Positions 19,323 to 28,395 of a stretch of 54,394 bases of DNA are shown piece after piece. Location of the stretch: contig CACJAC010000004.1 of NCBI GenBank assembly GCA_902591275.1, positions 1-54,394 on the forward strand, written 5' to 3'. The translations under genes and the position numbers were made by a program. Numbering within the stretch: the stretch's first letter is position 1; every line of letters begins with the position of its first letter. Below the pieces are notes generated by a model that saw only the letters and a list, made by a program, of their open reading frames with translations, searched no databases and was not told where the DNA came from. Origin of the DNA: an uncultured Prochlorococcus sp. (GTDB lineage: Bacteria > Cyanobacteriota > Cyanobacteriia > PCC-6307 > Cyanobiaceae).

Positions 19323-20336
19323 ATGAAAAAAGTTTTTACTAGTATTCCAAATCTTCTTTTGTCTATAGTTATTTGTTTTGTTTTAAGCAGTTGTTCATCT
19401 ACAGGAGTCAAGATGAATGAAAGCAGTCCTTGGAAAACAATTCAGTTTGAAGATCAAGCTAATGCTTTAGATGTTGATTTTATAGATGATAATCATGGGT
19501 TTTTAGTAGGTTCAAATAGATTGATTATGGAGTCTACTGATGGTGGTGAAACATGGGAAAAAAGATCATTAGATATTACTGCTGAAGAGAATTTTCGCCT
19601 TCTTGATATTGACTTCAATGGCTCTGAAGGTTGGTTAATAGGACAGCCCTCCTTAGTAATGCATACTGTCGATGATGGTCAAAATTGGACAAGGCTTTCT
19701 CTTGGTAAGTTACCTGGACAGCCTTTTTTAGTTACTACTATTGATGATGGAGTTGCTCAGTTGGCAACAACCTCTGCAGCAATTTATGAAACCTCAAATA
19801 GCGGTGAGACATGGGAGGCAAAAGTTTCAGACCCTTCGGAACAGGGAGGCATAAGAGATTTAAGAAGAACATCTAATGGTGACTATGTGAGCGTAAGTAG
19901 TCTTGGGAATTTCTTCTCTACTCTTGATAGCGATAGCAATACTTGGATTGCTCACCAAAGAGCAAGTAGTAAGAGAGTTCAAAGCATAGGTTTTAACCCA
20001 GAAGGAAGTTTATGGATGCTTTCTAGAGGTGCGGAGATTAGGTTTAATGAAGATAGTAATGACCTAGAGAGTTGGACCAAACCTATTATTCCAATTCTGA
20101 ATGGATACAATTATCTTGATATGGGATGGGACCCAAACGGCCACATATGGGCTGGCGGAGGTAATGGAACTTTAATAGTAAGTGAAGATCAAGGTAAAAC
20201 TTGGAATTCAGATCCTATAGCTACTGCATTGCCTACTAATTACATAAAGATAGTTTTTCTTGATAAAGATAATTTAGATAACCAAAAAGGATTCATACTT
20301 GGTGAGCGTGGCTATGTTCTAAAGTGGAACGGTTAA
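19323..20336 (+). CDS. ycf48: photosystem II assembly/stability factor Ycf48 (HCF136)
   Basis: 337 residues. A lipoprotein signal peptide is visible, with hydrophobic [14 protein letters not shown] and the lipobox cysteine at C24. The rest is a seven-bladed propeller with repeated motifs of the type [26 protein letters not shown] and SEDQGKTWN. Ycf48 binds newly made D1 and helps it join the PSII reaction centre in the thylakoid lumen. It lies 25 bp after rubA and 135 bp before psbE. Confidence 0.95.
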   Translation: MKKVFTSIPNLLLSIVICFVLSSCSSTGVKMNESSPWKTIQFEDQANALDVDFIDDNHGFLVGSNRLIMESTDGGETWEKRSLDITAEENFRLLDIDFNGSEGWLIGQPSLVMHTVDDGQNWTRLSLGKLPGQPFLVTTIDDGVAQLATTSAAIYETSNSGETWEAKVSDPSEQGGIRDLRRTSNGDYVSVSSLGNFFSTLDSDSNTWIAHQRASSKRVQSIGFNPEGSLWMLSRGAEIRFNEDSNDLESWTKPIIPILNGYNYLDMGWDPNGHIWAGGGNGTLIVSEDQGKTWNSDPIATALPTNYIKIVFLDKDNLDNQKGFILGERGYVLKWNG

Positions 20337-20417
20337 CTTAAAATTTTTGGATAAAAAATAAAAAAAAGCTTAATTTTAAATAAATTTAGCAACTGTCTGT
20401 AACCAAGCTGTTAATTT

Positions 20418-20427
20418 GTTCGCGAAC
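20418..20427. repeat. perfect 10-bp palindrome upstream of psbE
   Basis: GTTCGCGAAC is a perfect GC-rich palindrome in an AT-rich gap, 44 bp before the psbE ATG and just upstream of the possible -10 TAAGAT at 20444. The position would suit an operator, but no regulator is identified. Confidence 0.4.
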
Positions 20428-20443
20428 TTATGATTTTACACTG

Positions 20444-20449
20444 TAAGAT
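20444..20449 (+). promoter_or_regulatory. candidate -10 element of the psbEFLJ operon
   Basis: TAAGAT lies 22 bp upstream of the psbE ATG. The octamer TAAGATCG occurs at a similar distance upstream of cpeB (28365). This is the best -10-like hexamer near psbE, though not a strong match to TATAAT. Confidence 0.3.
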
Positions 20450-20471
20450 CGTATGGTAAACATTTGTGATT

Positions 20472-20720
20472 ATGGCCGCAGGTTCAACGGGTGAACGCCC
20501 ATTTTTTGAAATAATCACCAGTATTAGATACTGGATTATTCACGCAGTAACATTACCAGCTATTTTTATAGCAGGATTTTTGTTCGTATATACAGGTTTA
20601 GCTTACGACGCTTTCGGCACTCCTCGTCCGGATAGTTATTTTCAGGCCTCTGAAGCAAAAGCTCCTGTTGTAACACAAAGATTTGAAGCTAAGTCCCAAC
20701 TAGATTTAAGAACAAAATAA
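20472..20720 (+). CDS. psbE: cytochrome b559 alpha subunit
   Basis: 82 residues from the ATG at 20472; an in-frame GTG six bases earlier is less likely because PsbE begins [10 protein letters not shown]. PsbE is the larger subunit of cytochrome b559 in the PSII core and supplies one of two heme-ligating histidines (in [10 protein letters not shown]). One transmembrane helix follows. First gene of psbE-psbF-psbL-psbJ. Confidence 0.97.
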   Translation: MAAGSTGERPFFEIITSIRYWIIHAVTLPAIFIAGFLFVYTGLAYDAFGTPRPDSYFQASEAKAPVVTQRFEAKSQLDLRTK

Positions 20721-20722
20721 CT

Positions 20723-20869
20723 ATGTCTAATTCCCAAGCTCCAATGCAGGCTGTTGAAGTCCGCGTTTATCCTATATTTACTGTTAGATGGTTAGCAGTT
20801 CATGCTTTAGCTATCCCTTCAGTATTCTTTTTAGGTTCAATTGCTGCTATGCAATTTGTAGCCAGATAA
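20723..20869 (+). CDS. psbF: cytochrome b559 beta subunit
   Basis: 48 residues, starting 2 bp after psbE. The partner of PsbE: one transmembrane helix with the heme histidine in [11 protein letters not shown] and the conserved ending [10 protein letters not shown] typical small PSII core subunit; slightly longer at the N terminus than the usual 44 residues. Confidence 0.97.
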
Positions 20870-20880
20870 ATTTAAACATT

Positions 20881-21000
20881 ATGCAAGTAAACGAAAATCC
20901 TAACAAAGTTCCAGTTGAACTTAATCGTACAAGCCTTTATTTAGGCTTATTATCAGTATTTGTTTTGGGAATTTTATTTTCCAGTTACTTTTTCAACTAA
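20881..21000 (+). CDS. psbL: photosystem II protein L
   Basis: 39 residues, one transmembrane helix ([20 protein letters not shown] at the C terminus). PsbL sits at the PSII monomer interface and helps electron flow at the QA site. [15 protein letters not shown] is the conserved N-terminal part. It lies 11 bp after psbF. Confidence 0.97.
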
Positions 21001-21009
21001 ATTAAAATT

Positions 21010-21207
21010 ATGAGTAAATTAAAAGGACCTGATGGAAGAATCCCAGATAGACTTCCCGATGGCAGACCAGCTGTAGCATGGGAGAGAAGATGGACTGAGG
21101 GAACTCTACCTCTTTGGCTTGTTGCTACAGCAGGTGGAATCGCAGTAATCTTTGTTCTAGGAATTTTTGTCTATGGATCTTACCAAGGTGTCGGAGCTGG
21201 AGGCTAA
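21010..21207 (+). CDS. psbJ: photosystem II protein J
   Basis: 65 residues; the C-terminal 40 are the usual PsbJ, with the transmembrane segment [28 protein letters not shown]. The N-terminal extension ([22 protein letters not shown]) is typical of marine picocyanobacteria. PsbJ influences QB-site electron transfer and PSII assembly. Last gene of the operon; no clear hairpin terminator follows. Confidence 0.96.
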   Translation: MSKLKGPDGRIPDRLPDGRPAVAWERRWTEGTLPLWLVATAGGIAVIFVLGIFVYGSYQGVGAGG

Positions 21208-21251
21208 CATTATCCTTAACCTAGAGCTGTAAATCACCAAAATCTAATAAT

Positions 21252-22145
21252 CTAATAAGAATCAGTAAATATCCTTAGTTTCTCTTTTGTGGAACTTGGG
21301 ATATTTTCTTTTTGGGTTATCAATCCATCTTTTAATGAAAAATGCGACTTACTTTTTGGTCTTTCTTTTTCAATTAATTTAGCTACTTCGAAGATTATTT
21401 TATTAGCCACTTCAGTATTAGACCTTAGATTATCCAAAACCATTTCTACAGAAACTTCTTGATGAGTTTGATGCCAGCAATCATAATCAGTAACCATAGA
21501 TAATGATGAGTAAGCTATTTCAGCCTCTTTAGCTAATCTTGCTTCTGTGTGGTTTGTCATTCCTATTATTGAACATCCCCAACTTCTATATAATTTAGAT
21601 TCTGCTCTTGTTGAAAAAGCTGGACCTTCCATTGCTAGATAAGTACCTCCTCTATGCAATTGTCTGCCGCCAGGAATATTTTTTTCTCCGATTTCACTTA
21701 ATATTCGGCATAAATTTGTACAGAAGGGATCTCCCATAGTTACATGTGCTACAGCTCCCTCATTAAAGAATGTTGCTGGTCTATTTTTTGTCCTGTCTAT
21801 AAATTGATCTGGCACGACTATATCAAGTGGCCTTATCTGTTCTTGTAATGAACCAACTGCTGATGGAGCAATAATCCATCTTACTCCTATTGATCTTAAA
21901 GCCCAAATATTTGCTTTATAAGGAATTTCAGAAGGATTTAACCTATGTGTTCTGCCATGTCTAGGAATGAATGCTATCTCAAGATTTCCAAAATTATATA
22001 CTCTTATTGAATCAGACGGTTTACCATAGGGAGTATTGATTTCTATTTCTCTTAAGAACTCTATTTGATCCATTGAATAAAACCCACTCCCACCAATTAC
22101 TCCTAATCTTGATTTTTCAATTGGTAATAAATGTTCTTTATTCAT
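21252..22145 (-). CDS. mtnP: S-methyl-5'-thioadenosine phosphorylase
   Basis: 297 residues of the purine nucleoside phosphorylase family. It cleaves methylthioadenosine (from polyamine synthesis and other S-adenosylmethionine uses) to adenine and methylthioribose-1-phosphate. GVIGGSGFY near residue 15, the phosphate-site RHGR, GGTYLAMEGPAFSTRAES and IIGMTNHTEARLAKEAEI mark the family; the TNHTEA form favours methylthioadenosine over inosine. Its start codon is only 10 bp from the divergent selD fusion. Confidence 0.9.
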   Translation of the reverse strand: MNKEHLLPIEKSRLGVIGGSGFYSMDQIEFLREIEINTPYGKPSDSIRVYNFGNLEIAFIPRHGRTHRLNPSEIPYKANIWALRSIGVRWIIAPSAVGSLQEQIRPLDIVVPDQFIDRTKNRPATFFNEGAVAHVTMGDPFCTNLCRILSEIGEKNIPGGRQLHRGGTYLAMEGPAFSTRAESKLYRSWGCSIIGMTNHTEARLAKEAEIAYSSLSMVTDYDCWHQTHQEVSVEMVLDNLRSNTEVANKIIFEVAKLIEKERPKSKSHFSLKDGLITQKENIPSSTKEKLRIFTDSY

Positions 22146-22155
22146 AGTGATGTAA

Positions 22156-24327
22156 ATGACTTTTAATCATCTAGTACTAATTGGAGGAGGCCACACAAAC
22201 GTTCTTCTAATGAAGAAATGGCTAATGTGTCCTGAATTAATGCCAGATGTTCCTGTTTCAATTATATCTAGAGATTCTCATTTGGTTTATTCGGCGATGT
22301 TTCCATCGGTGCTTTCAAAATCAATTTCTTTAGAGGAGAGTTTAATTGATATAAAATCTTTAGCAAAAAATGCAAGATTATCTTTTGTAGAAGAAGAAGT
22401 AAAGGATATTGATTTCAATTTAAAGAAAATTGTTTTAAGTAATAGACCCTCAGTTAATTATTCGAAGTTGGTGCTTAATTATGGAAGTCAAACAATAATT
22501 CCAAAAGAATTTGAATCATTAGTTAAAAATCGAAATGCTTTTTCAATTAAACCTTTTTTAAGGGCTTATAACTCAATACTAAAAGAGGACATTTGTGATT
22601 CAGTTAATGAACTTCCATTTGTAATTGTTGGGAGTGGCCTTGCAGCAATAGAAGTATCATATGCTTTAAGGAAAAGATGGGGATATAGACCTTTAAAACT
22701 ATTATGTGATTCAAGAAAAATTAATAATACAATTCTGAAAAGTTTACGGAATTCCAATATTGATTTAGTTGAAAAACTTAATTTTGATTATGGCAAGATT
22801 CTTTTATGTACTGGAAATACATCTCCGTTATGGGCACAAAAAAAATTATTAGATTCGGATTCCTATGGCAGAATAATTACAAATCAGAATTTACAGATAA
22901 AAACTTTATCTGGAATCTTTGCTGTCGGTGATTGCGCAGTTGTAGGTTCAGCAAAAAGACCAGCATCGGGAGTTTTTGCAGTAAAGGTTGTAAATACATT
23001 AGTACAAAATCTAAAAAAAGATATAGAAGGAAGATCATTAAAAAAGTGGTTTCCTCAAAAGATCGGATTGCAAATAGTAAATATATTTCCAAGCCATCAT
23101 CCAAAGGCTTTTGCTATTTATCGCAATTTTGTTTTCGGCCCTTCTTTTATTTTTTGGATTTTAAAACATAAAATTGATCTCAACTTTATTAAAAAGTTCA
23201 GATCAAAAAGGCTAATTATGAAAAGTAGTGAAAAAAATATTTCATTGAATGATTGCAGGGGTTGTGCAGCTAAAATTCCTCAGATTTTTTTGAATAAATC
23301 ATTAATAAATTCTAATTTAGATTCTTTTGCTTCATTTCCTGAAGATTCAGTTGAGATATATCAAAATGGTAAAGATATTATCTTGCAAAGTGTAGATGGA
23401 TTTCCTGCTTTGGTAAGTGATCCTTGGCTTAATGCAAAAATTACTACTTTGCATGCTTGCTCAGATTTGTGGGCATGCGGCGCAAAACTTTCATCTGCCC
23501 AAGCTTTAATATCATTACCAAAAGTTGAAAGGGAATTTCAGAGTTACCTCTTTTCTCAATCTCTTCAAGGTATTAAATCAACAGTTGAGGATCATGGAGG
23601 TCAATTACTTGGAGGCCATACTTTCGAGGCGAGAAGTTTAGTAAATAAACCTTATTCATTAGGAATAGATATTTCTTTAACAGTTCAAGGTATTCTAAAA
23701 AATGGAGTAAAACCATGGCTTAAATCTGGAATGAATATTGGAGATATTCTCATGATGTCTAGACCTCTGGGCGTTGGGATTTATTTTGCCGGTCAAATGC
23801 AAAATATTAATATGCTAGGTAGTTCTTCTGAAGTAATTAATAATTTAGTAAAGAGTCAGCAATATTTGATTGATGAAATTTATCTTTTTCAAAATCAATT
23901 TAAAGAATCATTAGTCAATGCTGCGACTGACATTACTGGATATGGATTTATTGGACATCTTAAAGAAATGGTTGAATCATCTAATTTATATAGGCAAAGA
24001 AATAATCTTGAACCACTAAAAGTTTTATTAGATTTATTTGCATTTAAAGCTTATCCTGGAGTATTTGATTTAATAAGAAAAGATGTTAAAAGTACTTTCT
24101 TTGAATCTAATAAAGAAATTTTTGACAAAATTTATAAAGTAAATAAGCAAAAAAGAATAATTAATTTTTTAAACGAAAATTCATTAGATCAAAAGACTTT
24201 TAACGAAAGAATATCTTTACTATTAGACCCTCAAACATGTGGACCCTTGTTGATTAGTTGCAATAAAAAATATGAAAATGTTTTAAAGGATAAATGGTAC
24301 AAGGTTGGAGAGGTTGTAAAAATGTAA
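22156..24327 (+). CDS. selD: fusion: NADH dehydrogenase-like flavoprotein + selenide, water dikinase (SelD)
   Basis: 723 residues in two domains. Residues 1-350 are an FAD/NAD(P)-binding oxidoreductase of the NDH-2-like class: GGGHTN (10-15), a second nucleotide loop VIVGSGLAAIE (156-166) and FAVGDCA (255-261). Residues 360-723 are SelD, which makes selenophosphate from selenide and ATP: C370 and K373 in GCAAKIP match the catalytic Cys17 and Lys20 of the E. coli enzyme (the second cysteine is Ala), with GGHTFEAR and LLDPQTCGPLL further on. Cysteine, not selenocysteine, is at the active site. Such fusions occur in other cyanobacteria. Use for tRNA selenouridine is inferred; no partner gene is in this window. 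Confidence 0.9.
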   Translation: MTFNHLVLIGGGHTNVLLMKKWLMCPELMPDVPVSIISRDSHLVYSAMFPSVLSKSISLEESLIDIKSLAKNARLSFVEEEVKDIDFNLKKIVLSNRPSVNYSKLVLNYGSQTIIPKEFESLVKNRNAFSIKPFLRAYNSILKEDICDSVNELPFVIVGSGLAAIEVSYALRKRWGYRPLKLLCDSRKINNTILKSLRNSNIDLVEKLNFDYGKILLCTGNTSPLWAQKKLLDSDSYGRIITNQNLQIKTLSGIFAVGDCAVVGSAKRPASGVFAVKVVNTLVQNLKKDIEGRSLKKWFPQKIGLQIVNIFPSHHPKAFAIYRNFVFGPSFIFWILKHKIDLNFIKKFRSKRLIMKSSEKNISLNDCRGCAAKIPQIFLNKSLINSNLDSFASFPEDSVEIYQNGKDIILQSVDGFPALVSDPWLNAKITTLHACSDLWACGAKLSSAQALISLPKVEREFQSYLFSQSLQGIKSTVEDHGGQLLGGHTFEARSLVNKPYSLGIDISLTVQGILKNGVKPWLKSGMNIGDILMMSRPLGVGIYFAGQMQNINMLGSSSEVINNLVKSQQYLIDEIYLFQNQFKESLVNAATDITGYGFIGHLKEMVESSNLYRQRNNLEPLKVLLDLFAFKAYPGVFDLIRKDVKSTFFESNKEIFDKIYKVNKQKRIINFLNENSLDQKTFNERISLLLDPQTCGPLLISCNKKYENVLKDKWYKVGEVVKM

Positions 24328-25575
24328 TTAATTTCTATTTAATTTGTCAATTTCCAAATACCTTAATCTTTTGATTTCCTTTCCCATCTCCATCCCTGGC
24401 TCCCATCCTTCTTTTTTTAATGTTTCTCCATCTTTTTTTGATTTTATGAATTTGTAAATAAATAACCACTTAAACAATTTACGCCAATATGGTCCTCCAT
24501 CACAAATTAATAATTTAACTGTCTCATCATTAAGGTTTCTGTCCTCAATAAATTCTGTCCAACTTGAAGGAGAAAAAAGATTAAAAATTTTTTGGTTTGT
24601 ATTTAATATCTTTTTGATATTTATATAGTCTTCTAATATCTTTTTCTCACTATTATTTACCAAAAATCTTTGACATGCTATTTCTAAATCTTCTGAATCT
24701 TTGAATAAGTAAAGCATATAATTTCCCTTTAACTTCTTAATCCAATTTAGTCCTCTTAAAAATCTTTTATCGACTTTAATATTTTCATTTAAGATTGAGA
24801 TAATTTCCCATTTATGAATTATCGAAATCACATTAGTCAAATTATCATGTTTGTATATTTCAGCTAGTTCCATCCTTATTCGTATGCCTAGTGCAGGAGG
24901 GTAAATTATTTTCTGATGAGTTTCTGAATTTTTCCATGGCCATTGTCTAACTGTTTCTTGAGATTGTTTGAGGGAATTATTTGAAATATTGAAATCTAAC
25001 CTTGAAGCATATTTTGCACATCTAATTAATCTACTTGGATCATCTGAAATACTATTAATGTGAAGTAAGTTCAATCTTTTACTTTTTATATCAGAAATTC
25101 CTCCATAAAGATCATATATTTTCCTTGTCGAGACCTCGAAGGCGATTGAATTTATAGTGAAATCTCTCCTCTTAAGATCCTCCTTAATAGTACTTTTATT
25201 TACTGTGGGATTTAAGCCTGGAGCAGAATAAATTTCTTTTCTTGCAGAAGCAATATCAATTTTATAGTCATTAATATTTATTTCTACAGTGTTGTATAAA
25301 TTGAATTCCTTGATTAAACATAAATCTACATTTACAATATTTTTCTTTATAAATTTTGCAAGAGAAATAGAGGATCCTTCAATAACAAGATCAATATCTA
25401 CAGGTTTAGAAAACGATTTTTTGTGGAATTTACTAATTAATAAATCTCTTAAATAACCGCCAACAAAAGCTACTTTAGTATTGTTATTAGATTCTATGTA
25501 TTTAGTAATTAGGTTATATAGATTAAATGGAGTTTTGATTAATTCCTCTTGGATGTAATCCGCGATATCATTCAT
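24328..25575 (-). CDS. CCA tRNA nucleotidyltransferase / poly(A) polymerase family
   Basis: 415 residues of class II nucleotidyltransferases, which add or repair the 3' CCA of tRNAs. VGGYLRDLL (38-46), the metal-binding PVDIDLVIEG, KRRDFTINSIAFE and DPSRLIRCAKYASRLDF are all in the conserved order; the C-terminal part is poorly conserved. CCA addition fits the organism because the tRNA genes seen here do not encode CCA. A CC- or A-adding specialist cannot be excluded. It lies 5 bp after the helicase gene. Confidence 0.88.
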   Translation of the reverse strand: MNDIADYIQEELIKTPFNLYNLITKYIESNNNTKVAFVGGYLRDLLISKFHKKSFSKPVDIDLVIEGSSISLAKFIKKNIVNVDLCLIKEFNLYNTVEININDYKIDIASARKEIYSAPGLNPTVNKSTIKEDLKRRDFTINSIAFEVSTRKIYDLYGGISDIKSKRLNLLHINSISDDPSRLIRCAKYASRLDFNISNNSLKQSQETVRQWPWKNSETHQKIIYPPALGIRIRMELAEIYKHDNLTNVISIIHKWEIISILNENIKVDKRFLRGLNWIKKLKGNYMLYLFKDSEDLEIACQRFLVNNSEKKILEDYINIKKILNTNQKIFNLFSPSSWTEFIEDRNLNDETVKLLICDGGPYWRKLFKWLFIYKFIKSKKDGETLKKEGWEPGMEMGKEIKRLRYLEIDKLNRN

Positions 25576-25580
25576 GACTT

Positions 25581-27989
25581 TTAACTTACATAACGAATTG
25601 GAGCTAATCTGGGATCTAGAATTTTACTTCCTTTATCACCAAATTTTACTGCTAAGGATATTTTTGCACCGCTCCCAAAAATATGTATGATTTCACCTTT
25701 CCCAAATTTTGAGTGAATTAGCTTATCTCCAACTATCCAGCTTTTCCCTTTACTTGGACCTGAATATAATTTTCTTACTGCATTTATAGGTTTGTTAACA
25801 AATTCATTTGGATTGTTTCGATCCACTCTAGTTAAACGATCAAGATGCCAATCTCTTCTAATTGAAGCACCACCAGTTTGGGGTAATTCACCATCCATTA
25901 AATCTTCAGGTATTTCCGAAAGAAATATTGAAGGAATTGTTGCTTCACGCATCCCACCCCATAATCTTCTTTCTCTGGCATGACTTAAGAAAATTCTTTC
26001 TTTAGCTCTAGTAATACCTACATAGCATAATCTTCTTTCCTCTTCCAGAAGTGAGGGAGTATCTATTGATCTATGGCTAGGGAAGAGACCTTGTTCTAAT
26101 CCAGTGATAAAAACATTTTGAAATTCTAAACCCTTACTATTATGCAGAGTCATGAGAGTTACAGAGTTAGGATTATTTTTCTTCGTGTCATTATCAGTCG
26201 TTAAGGCTGCTGTAGAAAGAAATCCTTCTACATCTCCACTTTCTGTTTCTTCTTCATATTGTGTGGCTGCATTAATTAGTTCTTGTAAGTTATTTCTTCT
26301 ATCTTCAGATTCTTCACTCCCACTAGCTAGTAAATCACTTAAATAACCACTTTTTTCTAAGATTAGTTGTAGTAGTTGAGCAGGGCCTGAATTTTCAAGA
26401 TAGCAAAGTAGATCATTCATAACTTCAGTAAATTTATTAATTCCTTTGGATGATCGGCCTATTGTTTCTTCAAGACTTTGCTTATCATTTAGAACCTCCC
26501 ATAATGGAATATTTAACCTGTTAGATATTTCATTAAGTTTTTGAATAGTAGTCTTACCAATCCCTCTTCTAGGAACATTTATGATACGCAGAAGACTAAC
26601 GTTATCTGAAGAATTAACCAAAACTTTCAAATATGCTATTGCATCTTTAATTTCCCTTCTATCATAAAAGCGCAAGCCTCCGAAAATTGTATAAGGGATG
26701 CGCCATCTTACAAGAGATTCCTCTAATACTCTTGACTGGGCTCTTGTTCGATATAAAATTGCAAAATTTTTCCAAATTGGGTTTTGATTATAGTTATTGA
26801 GTGATTTTATTTTATTGGTAATTGCTTCTGCCTCAGAAATTTCATCGTCACAGCTGAGTAACTTTAAAAGCTCTCCTTTTTCTTTAGTAGCTTTTAAAAC
26901 TTTCTCAATTCTTTCAGAGTTGTTTTCAATTAGTGAGTTTGCAGCATCAAGGATATTTGAAGATGACCTATAATTTTCTTCTAATTTAATTAAAGATGAT
27001 TTTGTATCGTCGTTGATTGAAGTTTTAAAATCTTCTTGAAAACCAATTAAAATTCTGAAGTCAGCTGCTCTGAAACTATAAATACTTTGATCAGCATCCC
27101 CAACTACAAAAATTGACCGATCTTCCCAATTGAAGAATTTTTTTGGTTCAGTATTTCCAGCCGTAATTAATTTTATAAGTTCATATTGTGTTCTATTTGT
27201 ATCTTGATATTCGTCAACTAAAATATGTTTAAATCTTTTGTGCCAGTAATCTCTGACTATATCATTTTGCCTCAATAAGAAAACAGGCAAAAGTAGAAGA
27301 TCATCAAAGTCTAAAGAATTATTTTTTGAGAGCGAAATCCTATATCTCTTGTAGGCTTCTGCAACTGTTTTATCAAAATTATTATCTGCTTTTTCTAAAA
27401 GATCATTAGAAGTTAAGCATTGATTTTTAGCATTACTTATTAATCTTTTAATCTTTTTGGGATCATATCTTTTTGGGTCAAGATTCATATCTTGATTGAT
27501 AATTTCTTTTACTAAAGTTTGAGAATCTGTTTCATCATAAATTGAAAATTGTCTTGTCCATTTTAGGCCTTCTGGATCATTATATTTTTCAATATCGTAT
27601 CTCAGAAGTCTTGAAAATAAGGAATGGAAAGTGCCGATCCAAAGGTTCTGAAGCCTCTCCTGGTGGACGTTTGCTCTTAATTGATTTTGATCAATTTCAT
27701 TGAGAGTTGTCCAAGACTGACCAAATTGATTAAAAGCTAATTCTTGGGCTAGAAGAACCTCTAACCTTGCTTTCATTTCTTTAGCAGCTTTGTTAGTAAA
27801 AGTGACAGCGAGAATGTTATAGGGATCTATAGAATTACCCTCAAGAAGGTTTGCAATTCTGTGAGTAAGAGCCTTAGTTTTACCGCTACCTGCACCTGCT
27901 ACAACTAATAGTGGCCCATAAACATGTTTTACTGCTTGAATTTGTTGATTGTTTAGGGACTTAAAAAGGAAATTGTTGGTTTGAGGCAC
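25581..27989 (-). CDS. UvrD/PcrA/Rep-type superfamily 1 DNA helicase
   Basis: 802 residues. Full SF1A helicase set: Q motif LNNQQIQAV, Walker A GAGSGKT (31-37), TFTNKAAKEM, DEYQDTN, GDADQSIYSFRAAD, YRSS, LMTLHNSKGLEF and VGITRAKE. The C-terminal region ends with a PcrA-like tail (GDKLIHSKFGKGEI). These enzymes unwind DNA 3' to 5' in excision repair and replication restart. The start is probably GTG at 27989. It shares a direction with the CCA enzyme and an upstream 68-residue gene. Confidence 0.93.
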   Translation of the reverse strand: MPQTNNFLFKSLNNQQIQAVKHVYGPLLVVAGAGSGKTKALTHRIANLLEGNSIDPYNILAVTFTNKAAKEMKARLEVLLAQELAFNQFGQSWTTLNEIDQNQLRANVHQERLQNLWIGTFHSLFSRLLRYDIEKYNDPEGLKWTRQFSIYDETDSQTLVKEIINQDMNLDPKRYDPKKIKRLISNAKNQCLTSNDLLEKADNNFDKTVAEAYKRYRISLSKNNSLDFDDLLLLPVFLLRQNDIVRDYWHKRFKHILVDEYQDTNRTQYELIKLITAGNTEPKKFFNWEDRSIFVVGDADQSIYSFRAADFRILIGFQEDFKTSINDDTKSSLIKLEENYRSSSNILDAANSLIENNSERIEKVLKATKEKGELLKLLSCDDEISEAEAITNKIKSLNNYNQNPIWKNFAILYRTRAQSRVLEESLVRWRIPYTIFGGLRFYDRREIKDAIAYLKVLVNSSDNVSLLRIINVPRRGIGKTTIQKLNEISNRLNIPLWEVLNDKQSLEETIGRSSKGINKFTEVMNDLLCYLENSGPAQLLQLILEKSGYLSDLLASGSEESEDRRNNLQELINAATQYEEETESGDVEGFLSTAALTTDNDTKKNNPNSVTLMTLHNSKGLEFQNVFITGLEQGLFPSHRSIDTPSLLEEERRLCYVGITRAKERIFLSHARERRLWGGMREATIPSIFLSEIPEDLMDGELPQTGGASIRRDWHLDRLTRVDRNNPNEFVNKPINAVRKLYSGPSKGKSWIVGDKLIHSKFGKGEIIHIFGSGAKISLAVKFGDKGSKILDPRLAPIRYVS

Positions 27990-28011
27990 TTTTGGAAGGA
28001 TTTTTCAAAAA

Positions 28012-28218
28012 TCAGACTTTACTATGAGATTCAGATTCCGTTTCTAGATCTTCTAACGCCTTTTTTAAATTTATAAGTTCATTATTGTTATTAATTATTT
28101 CTTCAAATTTATTTTGAGGCATCTTTAATTTCATACTTCTGTCTAGAATTTCTTTTTTCAATCTCTTTTTATATGAGGAAATAAGTTTCTTTGATAATTT
28201 TATATCCTGTTGATCCAA
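28012..28218 (-). CDS. small lysine-rich hypothetical protein
   Basis: 68 residues, unrecognised. The composition (K, E, N, L rich; SYKKRLKKEIL, then a helix with NNNNELINLKKALEDLE) suggests a helical, possibly coiled-coil soluble protein. No membrane segment or signal peptide. The only start is TTG at 28218. It ends 22 bp before the helicase on the same strand and could be co-transcribed. Real coding is supported by its fit in the gap and its sensible amino-acid pattern; function unknown. Confidence 0.6.
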   Translation of the reverse strand: MDQQDIKLSKKLISSYKKRLKKEILDRSMKLKMPQNKFEEIINNNNELINLKKALEDLETESESHSKV

Positions 28219-28364
28219 AACCTTATTAAAATGTATTTCTATATTAGCGGAAAAAAATTTTTTATTTGTATTATTTCAACTATAACTTTGGAATGAAGTT
28301 ATTAATTAAGAAGCATTGCGTTAAGTTTGAAATTGTATTGTTTTTACTAGCTTTGTCTTATTCT

Positions 28365-28370
28365 TAAGAT
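28365..28370 (+). promoter_or_regulatory. candidate -10 element of cpeB
   Basis: TAAGAT, 25 bp upstream of the cpeB ATG, shares the octamer TAAGATCG with the region upstream of psbE (20444). No -35 box is evident. Resemblance only. Confidence 0.25.
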
Positions 28371-28395
28371 CGGTCTTTAAATTTTTACTTTAGGA

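Noticed and set aside
20788..20880. Longer reading frame running into psbL
   Set aside because: It overlaps psbF in another frame; the psbL ATG at 20881 gives the standard 39-residue protein.
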